A stretch of DNA of 64,000 bases from Cymodocea nodosa (Eukaryota > Streptophyta > Magnoliopsida > Alismatales > Cymodoceaceae). Shown here piece after piece: positions 23,230 to 34,100 of this stretch. The position numbers and the translations under genes were made by a program. The notes below the pieces were generated by a model that was not told the origin of the DNA, searched no databases, and was given only the letters and a program-made list of their open reading frames with translations. The DNA lies in contig JAZBRI010000011.1 in assembly GCA_036874045.1 (NCBI GenBank), positions 12,158,501 to 12,222,500 on the forward strand, written 5' to 3'. Positions within the stretch are counted from its first letter, which is position 1; each line of letters opens with the position of its first letter.

Positions 23230-26200
23230 ATGTCCGGCGTCATTCAGGGGGAAGATAAGAAGCCCAGAGAACAAGGAATGCACATCAATCTCAAAGTTAA
23301 GGGTCAGGTAACATCCTTCTCACTTGATGATCTTCTTATTATCATTTTCTGATTGTTTTTTTGTGGCTTTATGTCTGTGCACGTTTGGGATTCTTTTTTG
23401 GTTCTTCTTTGGATGTGCAAAGTTTGTAGATTTGTTGGTGTTTTGGGTTTTCTGTTGTGCTACGCTGTTTCGATGTTGTTGGGTTGGAGTTATGCCCGCG
23501 TGATGTCCTTGAGTTTCCTGTGTGTTTGAGTGTTTTGGAATATTTTGTATGCATAAAGTCGAAGCTTTGGGTTGCGATCTCGATTGGCTGTACACTTTAA
23601 GTAGGTGGTTTTTTCCTGCATTTTCTTTAAAGAATATTTCCTAGAAAATGACTTGTGAAAAAATACGTGCAAATTGCATGTGAATACATTCTAGAATTAT
23701 GATTTTTATTGAAAAAGATTATATTTAAATAATATACATATAACTTACATAATACATAATTCGAAAAGTAAAGCGTAATGCAATTTGACGATCCTAAAAA
23801 CTATGTTAAATATTATGTATCCACATCAATTTATTGATAGAACGATCATTTTAGTGGTTGAAATTTTCACGATACGTTTACCCGACATGAGTTCCAGAAT
23901 CATCATATGCATCTGACGTTTTTATACTCATGAGAGGCCTTTTCTGGAATTCCATAAATGTGGCTGGTCGTTCAGGTCACCTATTCCCTTTACGTATAAG
24001 GTAATTTAACTCCATATATACACGTTAACTACCAGTGGATTGATTTACTTTGATGGTTTATACGTAAGTGTATATTTCTTAGATTCTATTTCGTGACTTC
24101 AAAATCACAATTTTATCCCCTTGCCTCCTTTCAAGGTTATTTTGGAAATCATACTAAAAGTGTCAGTCGTGTTCTCCCAGATCTGCTTAAAACTAGATTA
24201 AGGACATTGTATTTTTAAGTTGGATTGCTGCAGAGAGTTTGATGTTGTATTTTTGGTAGCATGTAAAGAGTTTTCAGTGAAATGTTTATGATGGAAGTTG
24301 CTATTGACATATCAATCTAAAACTTCGTCGGGGTTGCATTTTTTTTAATTTTAAAGTAGTATTGACGCTTTTTTTTGATACATTTGGTCAATTTTCATCT
24401 ATCCTTTTAAATTTATGGTGTTGCCTTTAGTTCGGGTGGTAGAATGCATGTACCATGTTTGTCATCCTGTGAATAAAAAATAAAAGTAATATTGTCGTGT
24501 ATGTCCAACACTGTGATTCATTTCCAGGTTTTGTCTATTTTCATGCTATATTGTAGATTTTTTCCCAAAGCGCTGTGAGCTTATTTTGTTGTTCATCAGT
24601 ATGGAAATTTCTAAAATATCGTGTCTTTGTGCTTAAATTAGGACCTGTGGCCGTAGTCAATTTACTTTAGTTTTTGGTAAGAAAATTATGCATAAATTAA
24701 TTAGGTATGGATATGAGTGAACATTACATTACATTACTGAACACTTATTCTTACCTAATTTTTAGAAGTGGATCTTACCCCGACATTTTAGTGGGTACCA
24801 GGGTGGGTATAAATCTGTATTTTCTATGCCTACCCTAATCCACTTTTTACACACGATAGTGTAAGTGGGTAATCTGTAATATTTTTATTTTTATAGAAAA
24901 ATTCAAAAGTCACAACTCTACATATATGTTTAATTGAAAAAAGTCTGTTGGAAAATTTTTTGCTAAATACCGTGTTCTACATAAAGTGAACCTTTAAAAA
25001 TGTCAACATTTACATTTACTTTGCACGTGTACATGAGTGTGCACACACGTGAAATCTCTTTTGCATCAATGTATCATTTAACTTGGGTAAATGGTTAAGA
25101 GGATGCAAGTATTCCAACACTCTTATGTGTACCCTCATCTGCAAGGTAAAATGTGTATGGCGTAAATGAGCAATTTGGTAGGGACCCATATTAAACAAAG
25201 TGGGTAGGGTATGTACCTGCCCCATCTACAGGCCTGTATAAGATGTATTGGAAGGAATGGATATTTGACTAGATAAAATTTTAAAGCAACAAGGTTGTTT
25301 TTGAATCCAAATATTTTCAAAGTCAAATTAGTTTTCATAAAATAATTTTTGTAGTTCCTTTTAGTTTTCCACACTTTATTTGTTCTTCACTGCCTTTTTA
25401 TATATGCGGGGCACTTCAAAGCGGTAGAAGATGTTGTCAAGTGATTTATCAAGTTGGAGTGTTTGTGATCAAACTTCATGTTATTTTTCATTCTCTTAGT
25501 CTAGAAATCTTCTTGGCAGGTTATTATTATTTACATTGTGGAGTGATGAATTAAGAAAAGAAAATTGCCACATGAGTAGATTAATTATATAATTTTTTAA
25601 GTTTGAGTTGAAGAAATAAAATCATTGTTGGCTATTGTAGTTTTTACTGTTCTCCCTCTGTCATTTTCTCTAGAACTTCAATGCCTCCTTTCCAACTGAT
25701 TTTGCTGAAAGTTCTTAACTTTGAGTTCAATTGTTGGATTGTAGCCATGACTGGAATTTAATTTTTGATAAATATCAATGTGCTGAAGTCTAACGTGGTT
25801 TTCCTGTCTATCAATTTTTGATTATTTGACCATTATTAAGGTGAAGTTAGAAGGTGCAGCTTCTTTTTGTTAGATGGTAGGACGTTGATGATATACATGT
25901 CCAAATAATCTCACCATGTGTATTTAATGTCGTGGGGTGACTCTTGAATGTTTTTTTTGGAAAATGGCTACTTTTTCTGTTGCACTTGTTTTAGTCATTC
26001 ACTTCCAAAGTATTTATAGTTGATTTAATTTATTCCTTGCAGGATGGAAATGAGGTGTTTTTCAAGATCAAGCGCAATACCCAACTGAAAAAACTTATGA
26101 ATGCTTATTGTGACAGGCAATCTATAGATTTTAATTCCATTGCTTTCTTGTTTGATGGGCGAAGGCTCCATGGAGAGCAGACTCCAGATGTGGTAATTTT

Positions 26201-26348
26201 GATTTTTCAGGAAATCAACATCTAACTTTTATTACCTCATAGTTATTAACACTACCACTGTTGTTGCCATCAGCTTGAAATGGAAGATGGAGATGAAATT
26301 GATGCTATGCTACACCAGACTGGTGGTTGCTCAGGTGAAGTTGCTTGA
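23230..26348 (+). CDS. SUMO1-like: Small ubiquitin-like modifier (SUMO), copy 2, 100 aa precursor, diverged
   Basis: The exons are 23230-23307, 26043-26192 and 26274-26348, with the same phases and lengths as copy 1. The reading frame and all splice signals are intact and the diGly (93-94) is present. Compared with copy 1 it has T5I, G13R, V17M, S38N, V54I, R69H and E76V, and its tail after the diGly is CSGEVA instead of CPSAAV. E76 is part of the TPDE motif that I know as strongly conserved in plant SUMO, and R69 lies in the GRRL loop. The protein should still fold and could be processed. However, several changes at conserved sites beside a nearly identical intron point to relaxed or altered selection. 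It may be a functional variant or a gene at the start of decay. Confidence 0.88.
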
Positions 26349-26385
26349 GATGTCTTACTCTCTCCGAACAAAACTCACATGACCA

Positions 26386-26630
26386 AAAAATACCTAAATC
26401 AATGGATTTCATAAGTTTAGAGGTTCTACCCATCAAACCATCCTTTTCCTTCAAAGTCATCTTAAGGTTCATGTGCATTCCTTGCTCCTTGCCCTTCTTG
26501 TACTCTTCTTATGTGACCCTCGATGTCATCACAGTGAGACTCGTTAGGTTTTATGTCATTGTTTGTTCGTATGCCACCTTTCTTGGTTTTCTAGTGGGTG
26601 CATACGGGTGCCATGAAGTTGACTTGCAAG
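26386..26630 (-). pseudogene. SUMO exon-1-like fragment, left arm of an inverted repeat
   Basis: On the minus strand from about 26520, the sequence resembles SUMO exon 1 (ATGACATCGAGGGTCAC, then GAGTACAAGAAGG, CAAGGAATGCACATGAAC, CTTAAGATGAC). It has a stop codon near the start and an extension (AAGGAAAAGGATGG) not present in the real genes. The same extended sequence occurs in plus orientation at 27865-28110, so the two form an inverted repeat with arms of about 240 bp. It cannot encode SUMO. It directly follows the 3' end of SUMO copy 2. Confidence 0.7.
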
Positions 26631-26639
26631 TGGATGTTC

Positions 26640-27228
26640 GTTAGAACATAGTTGGGTGTTCACAAAAGAAGGGTTTCGGAGGAGTAGGGGGACATGAGTG
26701 TGTGTGACTCCTCTTCTTCGTAAAAACCATGTGTTTTTGAGGTTGTTTGTACTGTTGATAGAAAGTTGTGAAGTTTAAGTTTTCGATGAATAACTTAAAC
26801 TATAATATTAATATTATTAACTTCATAATAAACCATGAACTATTAATAAATAAATTATAATACATATTTGGAATTAAAATAATTTAAATACAAATTGATA
26901 CATTCAAATATTTAAAAAGTATCAAAACAAGATCATCAATTAAGAAATTCTGAAATATTTTTCATGACTTAATAATTTCAATTATGTCACATAGATTGTG
27001 ACATTATTTTATTGATTTGATCTGCCACTACTTTCAATTACTTCTTTTTTATTTTGAAAATCTTCAATTAGATCCATTTTATCTACTTTACGAATGAAAT
27101 TATGAAGTAGAAAATAAGTTTAAATAATCTGAACTTGTGATGTATAAGGAAATGTTTTCACTACTTTAAATATGCGCTTAATGGTGATTTGTAATTGTGA
27201 ATATTTATGATTGAAATTTTTAATGTAG
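26640..27228. other. AT-rich spacer inside the inverted repeat
   Basis: No gene or known element was recognised between the left arm and the inverted SUMO intron piece. Composition is AT-rich. Confidence 0.4.
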
Positions 27229-27866
27229 TTGAGATTATTTGGATACGTACGTTATCAATGTCTGATTGTCCAACAATTAGAAGCTCCACCTTCTAACTTC
27301 ACCTTTCTAATGGTCCAATAATTTAAAATTGTTAGACAGGATAACCATGTCAGACTTCAACTCATTGATATTTATCGAAAAAGTAAATTCCAGTCTTGGC
27401 TAAAATCCAACAATTGAACTTAAAGTTTAGAACTTTCCGGAAAATCAATTGGAAAAGAACCATTAAGGTTCTAGAGAAAATGATAGAGGCAGAACTGTAA
27501 AAACTACAATAGCCATCAAGGATTTTATTTCTTCAACTTAAACTTAATATACATATATAATCTAGTAATGGTAGCGGTTTTCTTCTTCTTAATTCATATC
27601 TCCACAATGTAAATAATAGTAACCTGCCATGAATATTTCTAGAATAAGGGAATGAAAAATAACATGAAGTTTGATCACAAACGCTCCAACTTGATAAATC
27701 ACTTGATGTTTATCAAAATGGACATCGTCTACTGCTTTGAGGTGCCCCACATGTATATAAACTACAGTGAAGAACAAATAAAGCATGGAAGACCCAAAGG
27801 AACTACAAAAATTATTTTATGAAAACTGATTTGATTTTGAAAATATTTGGATTCAAAAACAACCTT
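27229..27866 (-). repeat. Inverted copy of the 3' part of SUMO intron 1
   Basis: The reverse complement matches 16438-17070 of SUMO copy 1 (and the equivalent part of copy 2). Matched words include the CTTCACTG..TATATG stretch, the GAAATCTTC..GGTTATTATTATT stretch, CTAGAACCTTAATGG-type sequence, and the GGACGT..CCAAATAATCTC stretch. It is more diverged than the two main copies are from each other, so it reflects an older event. It contains no exon. Confidence 0.8.
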
Positions 27867-28110
27867 AGGTGTGTGGCACTCGTACACATTGGCCAGAAAA
27901 TCGTGAAAGGTGGCACATTTACAAACGGTGACATAAAACCTTAGGTGTCTCTCTGTGATGACATCTAGGGTCACTCAGGGAGAGTACAAGAAGCTCGGGG
28001 AACGGGGAGTGTAAATGAACCTCAAGATGAATTTCAAGGAAAAGGATGGTTTGATGGGTATAGCCTTTGAATTTACGGAATCTGTTGATTCAGGAAAAGG
28101 ATGGTTCTCA
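27867..28110 (+). pseudogene. SUMO exon-1-like fragment, right arm of an inverted repeat
   Basis: From 27957 the plus strand reads ATGACATCTAGGGTCACTCA, then GAGTACAAGAAGCTCGGGGA, ACGGGGAGTG, TAAATGAACCTCAAGATGAA. This is SUMO exon 1 with substitutions and an in-frame TAA. The downstream continuation (GGAAAAGGATGGTTTGATGG and on to about 28110) is shared with the left arm at 26386-26630 but not with the intact genes. It ends only about 45 bp before the first recognisable NOC2 exon. Confidence 0.75.
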
Positions 28111-28155
28111 GCTTTACTTGATGTTGATATGTTCTTTTATATGATTTAAAAATAG

Positions 28156-31100
28156 ATAAGAGGAGGGGAGAGAGTGAAGAAAAGGCATCTAGACCCAAAA
28201 ATACGATGAAGGAGCATAAAAAGCAACTGCAAAGACTTGAAGAAAAGGTAGGACTTGCTTCTATTTCATTATAGGCTAAGTTCTCTGGTTACTATTTTAT
28301 GCTGGAAGGGTATGAATCTTGGAGTTTGGCCAATTTCCTCTTTTATAATGGCACATGAAATTGTGCTAATTATTCTGACCTTTTGGTAGCTGTGCTTTTT
28401 GACTAGTCTGTAATCAAGAAAAATACTATTACAATTTTGCTGCACCAAGTTTGTTTTGATTGTTATATATGTATATGTTTTGCAGGATCCGGAATTTTAT
28501 CAATTTTTGAAAGAGCATGATAAAGAGCTTCTGGAATTTGACGATGAAGATATTGATGTAAGCTTATTATTTATTTTTCCATGTCAAATGTTTCTATTTC
28601 TCCAAAAAAAGCATCATTTAAGTTTTTTGTCCCTTGAGTGCAGGAGGATACTGAAGGTGTCAGTGAGATTGAGACTCTAGATGAAGATATTGATGTAAAT
28701 TGTTCTTTGTATATTTTGTAAAAAAGTTTCTATTTTGGCTTTGTAAGGATGCTATTCAACTCATATCTTTTTGCCTTTCTGGTGGTTAGATTGATAAAGA
28801 TATTGGTTTTGATGATGTGGAGCCTGAACTTAGCAAAGCTAAGGGAAACACAACACCTAGAAAAGTTATTACATCAGAAATGGTTGATATCTGGTGCACA
28901 AAAATCAAGATGAATAAACAGCTCAAAGCAGTTCGGTCTTTGCTTCGAGCATTTAGAACAGCCTGTCATCATGGTGATAATGAAAATGAATCTCTGGAGT
29001 CATTCAGTATTGTTTCAAGTGGTGTCTTTAACAAGATAATGCTGTTTGCTCTTAATGAAATGGATGAAGTCCTTAGAGGATTACTTCAATTTCCAAGGTC
29101 TGGGGGCAAGAAGGAAACTATTATGGATTTAACCAACACTGGTGCTTGGAAGAAATTTGGCATTCTTATGAAGATATATCTTAGTAATGCCCTCCATGTA
29201 TTGAACCAAATGACTGATGAGCAGATGATAGCTTTCACTTTGAAACGCATCAAGGATTCAGCTGTATTTTTGGGTGCATTTCCAACCCTACTGAGGAAAT
29301 ATCTCAAGGTACATTAATTATTTGGTAGGCTCATCGTTTATCATTCATAAGTCACATATTTTTGACAAATTAAATATGTTTGACACTTAGAACATGAAAG
29401 TATCTTTGGGATTCAATTATAAGACTAATTTTTTTTGGATATCTTCAAATATTTGATAGGTTCTGCTCCATTTTTGGAGTATTGGAGGTGGTGCCCTACG
29501 GGTTGTTTCGTTTTTATTCTTAAGAGATTTGTGTGTAAGGCTTGGTCAAGATTGCCTTGAAACGTGCCTTAGAGGTATCTATAAGGCTTATGTTTCTGTT
29601 TGTAAAGTCAAAGGCAAGTATGCCAGCGTGCCAAAATTGTGCCATCTTCGTTTCCTTGAAAACTGTGTTACTGAACTTTATGGAGTGGATTTGTCAAGTG
29701 CTTATCAACATGCTTTCATCTGCATTCGTCAACTGGCAACTATACTGCGGAATGCTCTATCAGAAAAGCCTAAGGTTGGTTCAGTCAATTATAGCAGAGC
29801 ATGCAGCAGATTTCTTTTGTCTTATGTGATAACCCTTCCTTTATATTTGCATAAGTCCATATATACTTTGATAGCCTCTGTTTATGAGAGTAAGGCTGTT
29901 GCATTTACATCAATCATGTTGGTTGTTTTGTATGCTACAGTTGTTGTTGCTGTACTTAGTGGTGGTTGTCACAGAGTGTTATGGTCAACATGCATACTTT
30001 TTCACCTTCAAAAAAGAAAAACATGCATACTTTTTCAGTGGTCTGTCTTTCCATTATCTTTGCACTTATTTCATGAAGACTATTTGCCAGCTATTCCATT
30101 TTGATAATCTCATAGTTAATCCATGAAAAAGAGAAAGGTCAGATATTAAGGAATGTCAAAATAAAAGTCAAGAATTCTTTATGGAAAATTTTTGAAGGAA
30201 TTTGTTTGTTGAACAATCTTTTCCAAAGAAAAGAAGGGTGAATCTCACTAAGGGTGCATTTTGATTGAAGAAGCAGCTCTAAATTCTTCTGAGTTTCTGT
30301 TCCCAACAAGCAGCTTATTTTCCTAACGCAATTTGCAGAATCTAAGAAAAGACACAATAATCCAAAGAAAGTTAGTGTGAAAAATGAACTAATGATGTTG
30401 GAGAGAAACAGCCTTGATACTTATTTATGGGAGAAGCTGGAGAGAGAGTGGATTCTATCAAGAAGTTAAGAGTTGCAGCACCCATCCCAAACACAGCCTA
30501 AGAAAAATATCTTGAGGTTGTTTAAAAAATCTTAAAAGGTTTTTGGGGTGCGGGGTCCATCCATTTTCATTTATTAGTCTCAAGTTCTATGATTTTGTTC
30601 AAATTTTGTACTTATTGAAACAACAACAAGGTTGTTTGATAATGAGTAGTTGGTGGTCCTGTATGAAACTCTAGTTATGGGTTTCTGAATATGAAAATCC
30701 AGAAGAAATGCTATATTTGTGTTGTTTGATTAGGAGTTCTTCTGGATATTCAAGTAAGCCAGACGCTTCAAGATTGTTAAGAAGTGAAAATCCAGAAGAA
30801 ATGCTATATTTGTGTTGTTTGATTAGGAGTTCTTCTGGATATTCAAGTAAGCCAGACGCTTCAAGATTGTTAAGAAGTGAAAATCCAGGCATCTGCTAAG
30901 ATCTTTTTGTGGTTGTCTCCTGGTCACAATCACAATGATGAACAAAAGGGCTTACTGAAAAATTTAGCATGTTGGATTTTTTAACGGCCTATTAATTTCT
31001 TTGGCCTATACATGCTAATGAAGATTTTTCCACTTTCCATTTTAATTGCTAACTTGAAGTTTTCTTGTTTTAAGGGAAAAAAAGAAGATGGTGGAGGGAA

Positions 31101-34100
31101 GAAAGAGAAGAAAATTATAAAAGGTAGAAAGAAAAGCGAGGTAGAAAATACAATGAACAAAAAGGTACTGCTTTCTCATTTTCCTAATTTTGGTTACGTT
31201 GCAAGGCAGATTCTATGATAATTTTGTCACTTGAGTAACACTATGCTATTTATGTATTGTTATACTTTTTATTACTTTGTTTTGTTTATGAACAATCATT
31301 TTATTTTTCTGTATTTTTTTATGCAGTTATGCACATCTATATTATACCTTGTGCAATGAATTTTATATTTTATGAGATTTTTAGCCATGATTTTTTTTGG
31401 GGTGGGAGTAAAAGTCTGGATTATTGAAGTTTCACTGGTTATAATAGTTAATTTCTTAAATTTCTAGTTTTGATTCGGCCTTGAATGTCATGCATTGTTA
31501 TTATGTCATATCTAATGTCCTTGGTATTCTTAAATATTTCTTCTCGTATGTAACCATGCGGACAATACAATGTCAATTACGTACAAGCCGAGTTAAACTT
31601 ATGAGCTTGTTGGCATCAAAGAAGTAGCCATTGTATTTTGGAGAAATAATGTGATGCATATTTTACATTTGTTAGTTTCTAATTTTGTTAATTCAAAATT
31701 GCAAGTTAATGCATTGCATTTTTAGCTTCTATTTGAACAAGAATTCAAGTTTGTGTTTGGATCAAGGGAAAAAAAAAACTTAAAATCTACTCATTTTATG
31801 CTAGATCCATATAATACAAGTAGACTTGTATAATATGTGTACGAATTTAACTAGAACTTTTTACAATTTTAAATTTTTTTTCATGACACTATACAATAAT
31901 CAAGGAATGTTAAGCAATAGTGTGGGTAAATAGTGATGTTGTCTTAGAATCAAGAGGACACCGTGCCTACCAATTGAAGATGAAGTGATCCTATGAGGTC
32001 TCAAATGCCCTTTGGTCCATTGTGGTGGGTTTAAGTGTGGAAGATGACCTAAAATGCAACAGAATTGGGTTATTTTAATGTTTTTATCTTTTGGGGGATG
32101 ATCACCTTGATCTCCCTTTTTTACAGGAAGAAACTTTTTTTATTAATCATGCTTGGTTGATATTTTATCCTTAAGGTCTACATGGATTTTAGTATATTGT
32201 ATTAGTCTAGAAGTCTTTATCAATGCCAGTCCACCTTCAAAAACCAAAAAATATAATCAATGCAGTCCTAGAACAGGTCATATGGTTTCATACAACAATG
32301 AACAGAAATTAGTAAAGCTATTTTTGTACCATACTATCATTACCTGTGGGATATTTCATCATTTCGGAAAAAGGCAATCGTAAGGTACAATGCTACCATA
32401 GCAGGAGGGTTGAATCATAACATTGCTTCCTGAGATCCAAACCTGCAACTGTGGTGCTATTGTCTACCATGCCATCTTTGAAATCTTAACAATTGTCTCT
32501 TGAATCATTTAATAATTGTCATAATTAAGGAAAAAGTAGCCATTAAATGCTCTGCCAGAAAGAATTAATTTTTCCGTTCTTATTTTGAGTTTTATTTCTT
32601 ATGTTTTATATTATTATCTAGGTAAAGAAAGTTGGTGGTGGAGTAAAGATGTACAAAGTTAATAAAAGAAAAGAAAGAATGCTATAAAACCTATCTTAAA
32701 AGTAGAAACAAGGAAAATTTAGAGATGTATAAACTAACAAAAAGGAATGTTAATAACATTATTGGTGAAGCAAAAAATAAGGCATAAAAGGAATTATATG
32801 ATAATTTGAACACAAAACAAGGAGAAAATAAATATATAAATTGACTAAGGCTAAGAAAAGAAAATCTAGAGATTTAAGTCACATAAAGTGTATTAAAGGT
32901 GGGGATGGTAGAGTTTAAGTAAGAAAAAGAAATGAAATAAAAGATAGATGATGTAGGTATTTTAGTAAACTTTTTGATGAATTACCATATGAAACTTTTA
33001 CATGTAAAATTTGTGTAGAAGTGCATTGGATATAAACTATAGTTTTCTTTAAAAAATTAGTAATTTGGAGGTAAAAGCTATTAAGAAAATGAAATGTGGG
33101 AAAACTATTGGACCAAATGATATTCTTATTAAAGTGTGGAAGCATATGGAATAAGTGGTTAATTAAACTTTTTAATATAATTATAAAGACAAAAAGGATG
33201 CTAGATGAATGGAGAAAGAATTCTTTAATACCTATATTTAAAAATAAGGAAGACATACAAAATTGTAATAATTATTGTAGTATCAAGTTAATGAGTTATA
33301 ATATGAAATTATGGGAAATTGTAATTGAATAAAGACTAAGACTTGTAACTAAAATTATAGAAAATCAATTTTGAGTTTATGTTGGGTGGGCTAGCAATGG
33401 AAGCTATTTATTTACTTAAACAACTAATAAAAAATCTTAAAGTTAAAGAAGGACCTCCATACAATTTTTCATTGATTTAGAAAAATCTTATGATAGAGTA
33501 CTTCGAAACTTATTGTGACAAGTTTTTGAAAGAAAATAAGTATTAATAAGACATTAATACTATAAAATACATGTATGAAAGATAAAACAATTAGAAGAGA
33601 AATTATGGAATTTCCTATAGACATAGGTTTATACCAATGATCCTCCTTAAGTTCATATTCGTTCATCTTGGTTATGGATGAAATAACTAGTGAAATTTAA
33701 GGAGAAATACCTTGATGTGCGTAATTTGTTGACGACATAATTTTAATTGATGAAAGTAAGTTGAGAATTAGTTTTTAATTAAAATTATTGAGAAAGACTT
33801 TAAAATCCAAAAGATTTAGATTAAGTAGGTTAGAAATTGAATATATGTAATGTAGGTTTAGGAGTTGTTAGTGTATGTTGGAAAGTTTAGATGTAAAAGA
33901 AATGGAATATTCAGAATGTCAAAATTCTTATAGGGGTTTAGTGCACTTGCTTGTTTTTTCTTCTTTTCAATTAGCATTCTTGAACTTCCTCTTGATGAAG
34001 GTGACAAATCAAAATCGATGTCTATTGTTTCTTGAGTGTTGTTTGTAGTGTTGATATCTGTATCTTGTGTGTTTGTTACAACCTCTACATCATTATTCTA

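Larger units (their letters stand above)
23088..26385 (+). repeat. SUMO segmental duplication, copy 2
   Basis: Collinear partner of 14219-17585, in direct orientation. Differences are scattered substitutions and small indels. One example is a missing roughly 15-bp stretch just after the TATA box, relative to copy 1. The coding exons carry more amino-acid changes than expected from the very similar intron. Confidence 0.9.

Noticed and set aside
29529..30104. 191-codon plus-strand frame as a separate gene
   Set aside because: Its first part is NOC2 exon 5 read through the donor at 29775 into the intron. It is not an independent gene.
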